Below, piece by piece: positions 57,638-64,000 of a DNA stretch of 64,000 bases; positions within the stretch are counted from its first letter, which is position 1; the number at the start of each line of letters is the position of its first letter. The position numbers were made by a program, and so were the translations under genes. The notes under the pieces are model-generated. The model did not search any database and was not told the origin of the DNA. It was given only the letters and a program-made list of their open reading frames with translations. The stretch spans positions 744,001 through 808,000 of the forward strand of contig NZ_JBDNCH010000002.1 of NCBI RefSeq assembly GCF_039769985.1, in the 5' to 3' direction. The stretch comes from Ponticoccus litoralis. Lineage in GTDB: Bacteria > Pseudomonadota > Alphaproteobacteria > Rhodobacterales > Rhodobacteraceae.

Positions 57638-57714
57638 GGTCCCTTAGCTCAACTGGATAGAGCAGCTGACTTCTAATCAGCAGGTTTGGGGTTCGAGTCC
57701 TCAAGGGATCGCCA
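57638..57714 (+). tRNA. tRNA-Arg (anticodon TCT)
   Basis: 77 bases including an encoded CCA. The acceptor stem GGTCCCT pairs with AGGGATC (one G-T pair), the anticodon arm is GCTGA-CTTCTAA-TCAGC with TCT at 34-36, and the T arm contains GGTTCGAGTCC, slightly irregular at its base. It marks the left border of a less GC-rich region and is a typical site where mobile islands insert; the right junction, with a copy of the tRNA 3' end, is not in the window. Confidence 0.9.
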
Positions 57715-57867
57715 TTGAACATCTTGTTGCTGCCAATGAAGCATAAGCTTGCACGTTTCGGCGGTTTCCATGCACACCCCCTGTCAAGAGGCTTGGGGTG
57801 CCGTGTCGAAGGTTTCTTCTAGCACAATGAGATAGAACGGTGTTTGAGCATAACCCGTGGCTAGCGG

Positions 57868-59736
57868 TCACTTTTGTGGCTGAGCTCTTAGGAGTGCCAC
57901 AACCGGCTCAACAGCGTTGCGAAGATAGACCGCTCCGACATCCAAGCCGTTCGGGCGGAACGGCTGGATCCCCTCGCTCTGCAGAACGGCCCGAATCGTG
58001 TTCAAATGCGCACTAGTTTCGACCGACAGCATCGATGGTGTCGTGTAGTTGGCCTCAAACGCAGCGATGTCGTCGCGGCTCATGCGCCATTCCCGACGCC
58101 TGGTCGTAAGATTCAAAACCAACGTCGCAGGCGTGTGACCACCTTCGATCAGAGCCAGGAATTGACCTTTTCCCCGAATACCCGCCGACCGGGCGAAGAC
58201 GGCTGCTGTCATCTCTCCCTGGTTGGTCGATGGCTTGCGCTTCGGCGCGACCTTCGCCTTGAACGCAGCAACTTCAGTGATTTCCACCACAAGCCCGTGG
58301 TAACCGAAAACATCAGGACGCTGACCAAGGCGCAGAGCCCCCGTCCGGATGGCCGCAATGATCTCGCCAACAGGAAGGTCCAGCCGCTTGTGAACGAGTT
58401 GGATCGTCTCCCACCCTGGCTCCTCTGGGGCAACCGGCTGCGCATAGGCCCCCAACTCCTCAAGAAGAGCTTGGCCATCTGCAATCCGCCAAGGCGATTT
58501 GATCGTTGTGACGTTGGTCCTCGGGACGAGGACACCGCCTGCCTTCAACCCGTTCAATTCGGCCAGGGTCGCGCCAATTGCCTTTCGCAGCGCAATGGGA
58601 CCAACCAGTGTCGGGATTTCATCAAGGACGTGCTGCCAGGCCTTCGCATCAAAGGTCTTGCGGGCATCGGCACGCGCGTCACTGGGCGCAAACGCGCCTG
58701 CTTCTGTCAGGAAATCATCCAGGACAGCCGGGCCGATGCCGGTTTCCTTTGATGCTGACGTGAGGGAGTGAAGGCGCCGCTCTGTCACGGTCTGCCCGAG
58801 AAGGTCATCACCTGGCGCCAACGGCCATATTTCCAGGAAATAGTTTCGAAGGATCCCTCGAAATCCCGCGAAGGCATCGTCATCAAGGTAGATGCCCTTG
58901 AGATGTTTGAAGAGCGGACCCAACTCGCCCTGCGTCACGATGTGGCCGCCGTCCTGTGACCGCATGAGGATGTCCAGAGCCGCTCGGACCCCATCAGGGC
59001 CTTGCGAGACATAGGCAAAGCCCGTGGCCTTGGTGCGCCGATCGTCCGGGGCCTCGCCCTGTTTGCGCAGCAAGGCTGCACCGATGAACTCACAGAGTGT
59101 GATCGCCGGAAACACCGGCTGTGACGCCAACCATGTGTCATCCGCAGCGATACCCTGCGAGAGACGCCTATCAAGCCAAAGGTCATAGTCGGTAGGATCA
59201 ATGCGCACGCAATCGAATGATCCTGCTCGCAGGTCTGTCAGGATTTCCGCCAATCGTGCTCCGATATCATCCCGTTCGATGGGGCGCGCGCTGGACCACA
59301 ATGGAACCAGCGGATGGTGGTGCTGGTGGCAGATATCAACACCTCTGCACAGCCAGTCGCCCCGCAAGGCAATGTGCCGCAATGGATGGGGCTGATCAGC
59401 TGCATGCTCACGCATGCAGTGTGGACAGCCCCGAATGACCGGGTTTCGCAGGGCCCGCGAGACGAAGACTTCCTTTCGAAACCGCATCCGGACGTCTCCG
59501 ATGCGTTCACCTGTCCAGGAGAGCAGTTCGGCGAGCTGCGTGGCCGACAGCCCTGCGCGTTCTGCAAAAATCGCGACAGCCTCTTCGTCCTGCTCCAGGA
59601 TACGCCGAAAGGTGGTACCGAGATCGAGGGCGAAGTTGGCAGCGTCGGTTCCATTCAGGATTGCCATGCGCGAAAACAGCGACGGGAGCGTCTCGCGGTC
59701 AACGGGCTCCACTGTAAGGGCGAGTTTCCGCGGCAA
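57868..59736 (-). CDS. TniQ family protein
   Basis: 622-residue protein with the N-terminal TniQ/TnsD domain: PRKLALTVEPVDRETLPSLF, SRMAILNGTDAANFALDLG, and a zinc site built from CPHC at residues 104-107 and CHQHHHPLVPLW near 136. The long C-terminal half has no family I recognise; LAELNGLKAGGVLVPRTNVT and similar parts look like helix-turn-helix or target-selection modules. TniQ proteins choose the insertion site for Tn7/Tn5053-type elements. Here no transposase (TniA/TnsB) or ATPase (TniB/TnsC) is seen. The TTG at 59736 is chosen over the ATG at 59820 since a perfect AGGAGG lies five bases upstream. Lower GC than the core. Confidence 0.8.
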   Translation of the reverse strand: MPRKLALTVEPVDRETLPSLFSRMAILNGTDAANFALDLGTTFRRILEQDEEAVAIFAERAGLSATQLAELLSWTGERIGDVRMRFRKEVFVSRALRNPVIRGCPHCMREHAADQPHPLRHIALRGDWLCRGVDICHQHHHPLVPLWSSARPIERDDIGARLAEILTDLRAGSFDCVRIDPTDYDLWLDRRLSQGIAADDTWLASQPVFPAITLCEFIGAALLRKQGEAPDDRRTKATGFAYVSQGPDGVRAALDILMRSQDGGHIVTQGELGPLFKHLKGIYLDDDAFAGFRGILRNYFLEIWPLAPGDDLLGQTVTERRLHSLTSASKETGIGPAVLDDFLTEAGAFAPSDARADARKTFDAKAWQHVLDEIPTLVGPIALRKAIGATLAELNGLKAGGVLVPRTNVTTIKSPWRIADGQALLEELGAYAQPVAPEEPGWETIQLVHKRLDLPVGEIIAAIRTGALRLGQRPDVFGYHGLVVEITEVAAFKAKVAPKRKPSTNQGEMTAAVFARSAGIRGKGQFLALIEGGHTPATLVLNLTTRRREWRMSRDDIAAFEANYTTPSMLSVETSAHLNTIRAVLQSEGIQPFRPNGLDVGAVYLRNAVEPVVALLRAQPQK

Positions 59737-59740
59737 ATAC

Positions 59741-59747
59741 ACCTCCT
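59741..59747 (-). promoter_or_regulatory. Ribosome-binding site deciding the tniQ start
   Basis: AGGAGGT on the minus strand, five bases ahead of the TTG at 59736. No comparable site precedes the ATG at 59820, and the protein from TTG starts exactly at the conserved PRKLALTVEP of TniQ homologues. Confidence 0.65.
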
Positions 59748-60047
59748 GTGTGCTCAAACGCCCCACGTGTTGCGATACGCGGCTCCATAGCCGTTTCGGG
59801 ATCGGAAGCGAAGTCGCCATTCGCTGCAAGCGAAGATGGAAACATGTGCCATGCGGGGCCTGATAGGCATGCTACCGACGTGAACGGCCCAATCCGGACC
59901 TGCACCGGAAGGGTCAACGCTGCGGTGCGGCTACCACTCAACAGTCATTCAGGACATCATGTGGCATGGCTGGGTAGGCCGAAGTCGGCGGTGGGGGCCG
60001 TCGCCGAGTTTGCACCAATGTCCTCTTTCCTGTCTGTGGCTTCGATC

Positions 60048-60218
60048 GGCTTTGTTGCGCAAATTCCGTAAGGGATTCATCTCGTGAAACCAGCATGGTA
60101 GCTCGGGTGCATGAGCAGACCCACATCCCCGACCTACAGGACCAGGAGCTGGCCAGCCTACAATGAAGCGCTCAAGCGCCGGGAACCTCGGCCATCAGGC
60201 GATTTGCGCAACAGAGCC
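60048..60218 (+). mobile_element. 171-bp internally deleted IS5-type element (MITE-like)
   Basis: Left end GGCTTTGTTGCGCAAATTC and right end, read on the minus strand, GGCTCTGTTGCGCAAATCG form inverted repeats matching at 17 of the first 18 positions. Between them is only the start of a transposase gene and its leader. No clear target-site duplication is visible. The right end lies inside vsr. This looks like an insertion that lost its middle, or the scar of recombination between two copies. Confidence 0.75.
60111..60182 (+). pseudogene. IS5-family transposase, N-terminal fragment
   Basis: 24 codons, MSRPTSPTYRTRSWPAYNEA followed by LKRR, which is the typical beginning of an IS5-family transposase. 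The sequence then jumps to the right inverted repeat, so more than 90 percent of the gene (catalytic DDE region included) is missing. The fragment cannot be active. Confidence 0.7.
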
Positions 60219-60692
60219 CTCGACGACTGCAACATCTGGCTTCGCCACTTCAGCGAAGTGGACAGGATGATTGGGGCCAAGCTTGATGAAATCCTCTATC
60301 ATATCAATTGCCTTTGCCAGTCCGGCCTTGTCGAGACAGCACTCCCAGACCACGAGGATGCGCCACCCCTCCTCCAAGAGCCTCTCGACCGCAGCAGCGT
60401 CTCTTTCAACATTGGCCCGAAACTTCTCCGCCCAAAAGGAGGCATTAGTGGACGGATTGGTGGCCTTGGAACAACCGGAGTGACGATGCCAGAAACAGCC
60501 ATGAACCTGTATCGCAACCTTCCATTTCGGCAACACGATATCTGGTCGCCCAGGAAGTCGTTTGTCATGAATGCGAAATCGGAAGCCTCGCGCATGCAAT
60601 GCCCGGCGGACAAGCATCTCCGGCTTCGTGTTCGTTGCCCTGATCCCCGCCATCATTAGTGATCGCGTTTTCTTGTCCACCACATCCGTCAT
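60195..60692 (-). CDS. vsr: Very short patch repair (Vsr) endonuclease, C-terminus supplied by an IS end
   Basis: 165 residues. Vsr nicks next to T:G mismatches arising from deaminated 5-methylcytosine and usually accompanies a Dcm-type methylase. Present are VDKKTRSLMMAGIRATNTKP, RFRIHDKRLPGRPDIVLPKW with the catalytic aspartate, VHGCFWHRHSGCSKATNP with the zinc site, and EEGWRILVVWECCL. The final codons GSVAQIA and stop lie in the right inverted repeat of the 171-bp IS remnant, so the native C-terminus was replaced. The core is complete and could be active. The ATG at 60692 has no strong ribosome-binding site. Divergent from dcm. Confidence 0.85.
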   Translation of the reverse strand: MTDVVDKKTRSLMMAGIRATNTKPEMLVRRALHARGFRFRIHDKRLPGRPDIVLPKWKVAIQVHGCFWHRHSGCSKATNPSTNASFWAEKFRANVERDAAAVERLLEEGWRILVVWECCLDKAGLAKAIDMIEDFIKLGPNHPVHFAEVAKPDVAVVEGSVAQIA

Positions 60693-60778
60693 GAGGGAAA
60701 TGTAGCCATTTGGCCCCCATTTTCCACCTGGCATTGATAGCAAAACCTGGTAGAGATGCGCGTCCAGGAAGGATCGAC

Positions 60779-62274
60779 ATGACCCGGAAATTTGCCATCA
60801 TTGATCTATTTGCGGGACCCGGTGGCCTCGGTGAGGGCTTCTCGCGGGCTGGTCGTGCATCCGATGCAGGGATGAAGATCCATCTGTCCGTCGAAATGGA
60901 TGACCACGCCATCCAGACGCTGCGATTGCGCGCTTTCCTGCGGTCCTTCGACGAGTTTCCTCAGGAATACTACAATGCGCTGAACAAGGGCGCACCTTTT
61001 CCTGACTGGTCGGAACTCTATCCATCGAACTGGAAGTTGGCGGAACAGGAGGTCAGGCAGCGGGTTCTGGGTGGGGACGGCGTGTTCGATGAGCTGGCTG
61101 TCGAACTCGACCACGCCCGCGAAGCGCACGGAGGAAACACGATCCTGATCGGGGGGCCGCCCTGCCAAGCCTATTCCCTCGCGGGTCGTTCAAGGAACAA
61201 GGGCAAGGCTGATTACGTGCCGGAGCAGGATGAGCGGCACTACCTGTATCGAGAATACGTGCGAATTCTGGATCGCCTGAATCCGGCGGCCTTTGTCATG
61301 GAGAATGTCAAAGGCATGCTATCGAGCAAAGTCGATGGCGGGGGCATCTTCAGCAGGGTTCTGGATGATCTCGAGGCTTCGGGGGACGGGTATCGACTGC
61401 TCCCCCTAGCTCAACCGACACCCGAAGATGGCAGCCGGGCTGAGGCGCGCAGCTTCCTTATCCGGGCCGAAGACCATGGTGTTCCTCAGGCTCGCCACCG
61501 TGTCATCATCCTCGGGATACGCAAGGACATCGCGGCAGGTCTGGATTTGGATGGCCCGATCTTGGGGGAACCCCAGCCGCCGGTCACGGTCGGTGAGGCC
61601 ATCACCGGCATGTGGCAATTGAGAAGCGGTTTGAGCCGACAGGACAGCGTTGACAGTTGGCACCACGCTGTCCGTGAGCAGGCCCTCGCCATCGCGAATG
61701 CCAGTGAAATCCCCGACGATGTACAAGCAATCGCGCGCGCGATCGCCTCGGCCAACGATCTGCCTCACCATCGCAGCAGTGGTTGGAAGGGCGAGAAGTC
61801 AAAAATGCCGGATCATCTCCAAGCTTGGTTTTCTGACGACCGGTTGCGCACAACACTCCAGCACGAGACCCGCGGCCACATTCCGGAAGACCTAGGGCGG
61901 TACATGTATTCGGCCGCCTACACTCATGTATTCAAGAAAGCCCCGAAGCTGATCGAGTTCCCTGAGTTTCTGCAGCCGAAACACAAAAATCGCAGCTCCG
62001 GAGACTTCGCCGACCGTTTCCGGACGCAGGCAGCAGGCAAGCCGTCAACGACCGTGACCAGCCACATCTCGAAGGACGGACACTACTTCATCCATCCGGA
62101 TCCGAAGCAATGCCGCGCGCTGACTGTGCGCGAGGCAGCACGTTTGCAGACGTTCCCGGACAACTACTGGTTCTGCGGCCCACGCACGAAGCAGTATCAT
62201 CAGGTCGGCAACGCGGTTCCACCCTACCTTGCACATCAAATCGCAACGGCTACGTCATGCGGTTGCTGTCGTGA
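60779..62274 (+). CDS. dcm: DNA (cytosine-5-)-methyltransferase, 3' end uncertain
   Basis: About 498 residues. All C5-methylase motifs are visible: I IDLFAGPGGLGEGFSRAG, IV GGPPCQAYSLAGRSRNKG with the catalytic cysteine, VI FVMENVKGML, VIII DHGVPQARHRVIILG, IX REAARLQTFPDNYWF and X YHQVGNAVPPYLAHQIA, with a variable target-recognition region between VIII and IX. The uninterrupted frame would run on to 63043, antisense to the AIPR gene, which is improbable. Reading one extra base in the A pair at about 62243 gives a stop at 62274. The recognition sequence is unknown. The ATG follows GGAAGGATCGAC. It is divergent from vsr and convergent with AIPR. Confidence 0.85.
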
Positions 62275-64000
62275 AAACGATGCGACGAAGGCCGATCACT
62301 CGTGCCGCCGTCGCCTTTTCAGTGATACCGAAGCCGTTGCTCTCCAGCTTGGCGAGCGCCTTGACTGCAACTGCGGTCTGGTTCTCGGTGGGGATACGGT
62401 CAGGAATTTTCGCACAGATTCCCAAGACCTGATATTCCATGGGAGTCAAAAGCTTGTGGCTCCGCCCCCAATTTCGCGCTTCGTCCCAGAACTTCGGCCC
62501 GAGTTCGAACACCCGAGTTTGATCCTCGACGCTCTTGGTCAATTCGACGTCATCCTTGATCGCGTCATCCTCACTGCGCGCTTCCTCGGGAGCTATCAGC
62601 ATTCCTTTGAAGTCTTCCGGGTAATCCAGCTTCGTTTTTCTGAAACGCTCCCAGCAGGCCTGCTTCTTGGCCCATTCGCTCATGTTCCGGATGCCTTCCG
62701 GCGGACTGGTGATCAGGCTCTGTGCTTCGGCGGCGGCGACCAGCAGCGCCTCTTCCAAGGCGGGTGGTACGGCCTGCATGCGCCAGACCCGTTGGAGATC
62801 GACTTGCTTCTCTACGGCTTCGGCGTCGTACGCGACCTTTGCGATGGCATAGGTGACGATGTTCGCCCGGTAGCCACCTTCATACCATTCCTGTGCCGAG
62901 ACCAGCTTTTCCAGCCTGCGGAAGATGATGGCCTTCGCAATCAATTGACGATACCAGACTTCGTCCACCCGGGCACCACTCTTGCCCCAGACTTTCTGGA
63001 TCACCTTGGCGAATTCCGCGAAGTTCTTCTGAGCCCCCTTTGAGACCTCTTCAGGACGCCCGCTCCATGAGTTCTCGAACTTGGCCAGGTCGGTCTTGGT
63101 GAAGAACTGCGACTTCGGGAATTCGGCATCCCATTTGTTTCTCTGAGCGGAGGTCTTCTTGGCGCGTTCGTCTGCGAACTGACCGCGCGCTCGTTCGTAG
63201 AACCATTTGGTCTCCCGGTATCCATCTGCTCCAGCCGGCGCGAGGATCTTCCGAGATAGTTCTTCAATGCGAATGTGAAACGGGTGGTTGGCAAAGAAGT
63301 CCGCGGCGTTAACCTTGTTTTGGCTGTTGGCGAATTCCGAGATCTGCGGGACCACCGTCGGTGCCAGTGTCGGAGGAACGACATTCAGTTTCATCTGGAC
63401 ATAGATGTCTTTAAGACCTTCGCCAGCCAGCTTGCGGGCAGCATGGATTGAGGCTGTAGTCTGACCACCATTTACGATCTGAAGGTTTTCGGCGCGGGTA
63501 ATCACCAGACCGTCTTCGGTCTTCTCGCAGATGACGTTTTCGGCTGTGGCGGAAAGCCCGTTATTATAGGCAAAAAACATCTGGGGATCATCCTTGATGG
63601 TGTCCCTGATGCCTCTGTTCACCTTGCCGCGCGCCTGAAGGAAGCTCCTCACGTTGGCTTCCAGCAGACGGGCACCCCATCGATCGTAAACCTGAGCGAG
63701 CTGCGCACCCGGAATGACCGCGAGATAGCTTTCGAGTGCCGTATCCGCCCCGGACGCCCGGAGAACCGGCACTGCACCACCGAATTCACCGGCGAAATCA
63801 ATCGTCAGATCTTCGCGGGCTCTGCCCTGTTCGAGGTATGCCTGAAGGCGTTTCAGGTCCCACGAACTGTAAGTGACGGGCTTGCCGCCAATTTCACCTG
63901 CGGGTTTGGCGTCCGCCTTCGCCCGGTTGTCCGAATTTGTGACATAGATCAGTTTGATCTTTTCGATGAGCGGCCACCGGGTCTGGATGAGCTCGACCAG
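62255..64000 (-). CDS. AIPR family protein (abortive infection), 5' end beyond the window
   Basis: 581 residues are visible, without a start, because the frame is open to the window edge. The hallmark of AIPR is present: NVRSFLQARGKVNRGIRDTI, DDPQMFFAYNNGLSATAENV and LQIVNGGQTTASI, with YSSWDLKRLQAYLEQGRARE just upstream. AIPR proteins come from phage-exclusion systems and often accompany Dcm, Vsr, Z1-type ATPases and PD-(D/E)XK proteins; their action is poorly known. The last codons overlap the probable end of dcm by 20 bases. Composition is less GC-rich than the core. No break is seen. Confidence 0.85.
   Translation of the reverse strand: MVELIQTRWPLIEKIKLIYVTNSDNRAKADAKPAGEIGGKPVTYSSWDLKRLQAYLEQGRAREDLTIDFAGEFGGAVPVLRASGADTALESYLAVIPGAQLAQVYDRWGARLLEANVRSFLQARGKVNRGIRDTIKDDPQMFFAYNNGLSATAENVICEKTEDGLVITRAENLQIVNGGQTTASIHAARKLAGEGLKDIYVQMKLNVVPPTLAPTVVPQISEFANSQNKVNAADFFANHPFHIRIEELSRKILAPAGADGYRETKWFYERARGQFADERAKKTSAQRNKWDAEFPKSQFFTKTDLAKFENSWSGRPEEVSKGAQKNFAEFAKVIQKVWGKSGARVDEVWYRQLIAKAIIFRRLEKLVSAQEWYEGGYRANIVTYAIAKVAYDAEAVEKQVDLQRVWRMQAVPPALEEALLVAAAEAQSLITSPPEGIRNMSEWAKKQACWERFRKTKLDYPEDFKGMLIAPEEARSEDDAIKDDVELTKSVEDQTRVFELGPKFWDEARNWGRSHKLLTPMEYQVLGICAKIPDRIPTENQTAVAVKALAKLESNGFGITEKATAARVIGLRRIVFTTATA

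Noticed and set aside
57715..57867. Integrase gene or attachment-site repeat directly beside the tRNA
   Set aside because: No open frame with recombinase motifs and no second copy of the tRNA 3' end were found inside the window.
60779..63043. A 755-residue cytosine methylase
   Set aside because: The last 270 residues lie wholly antisense to the well-conserved AIPR gene and show no domain; the methylase is complete at motif X.

Overview
The window is chromosomal DNA of a GC-rich alphaproteobacterium, almost certainly a marine Rhodobacteraceae (Roseobacter-type). The basis is gene order and family content: a def-def-def-fmt cluster, a folK-rpoZ-rsh-DUF2062-pdxJ-acpS-lepB-rnc-era run, DUF2125 and DUF1491 proteins, a choXWV choline transporter, and dispersed hairpin repeats containing AAATACCTCGG. 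I cannot name the genus.

Layout. 1-9 kb: end of a YcgN-family gene, threonine aldolase, HspQ, a transglycosylase lipoprotein, lolA, ftsK and dapC. 9-16 kb: amidase, a UbiH-type hydroxylase, two short-chain dehydrogenases, a DUF2125 exported protein and an enoyl-CoA hydratase. 16-21 kb: the choline ABC transporter choV-choW-choX and a divergent adenine deaminase. 21-31 kb: a lipoprotein, an MltB-type transglycosylase, a degenerate receiver protein, a glutathionyl-hydroquinone reductase, two small membrane proteins, fmt with three deformylase-family genes, a PatB-type lyase and a TRIC-like channel. 31-37 kb: rnhA, methyltransferase, LysE exporter, flavin-dependent oxidase, ispH, cytochrome c, a YqaA-type membrane protein and a NYN-domain protein. 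37-47 kb: folK through era. 47-57 kb: DUF1491, a Pr6Pr membrane protein, a second MltB, a three-gene two-component cluster, an acetolactate-synthase-like enzyme, MYG1 and an acetyltransferase.

At 57.6 kb a tRNA-Arg(TCT) marks the border of a visibly less GC-rich island that runs off the right edge. It holds a TniQ-family protein, a 171-bp internally deleted IS5-type element, a Vsr endonuclease whose last codons come from that element's inverted repeat, a divergent DNA cytosine methyltransferase, and a tail-to-tail AIPR (abortive infection) gene cut by the window end. Dcm, Vsr and AIPR genes recur together in restriction-modification-like defence islands, so more of this system probably lies just outside.

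A second striking property is quality. About 18 otherwise well-conserved genes, many essential (lolA, fmt, def, rnc, the RelA/SpoT homologue), are each broken by one or two 1-2 base frameshifts in the core. Most +1/-2 breaks sit on a CGAG/CTCG tetramer and are repaired by adding one CG dinucleotide; the others mostly sit in G or C runs. I read these as consensus errors rather than pseudogenes and annotate the genes across the breaks.
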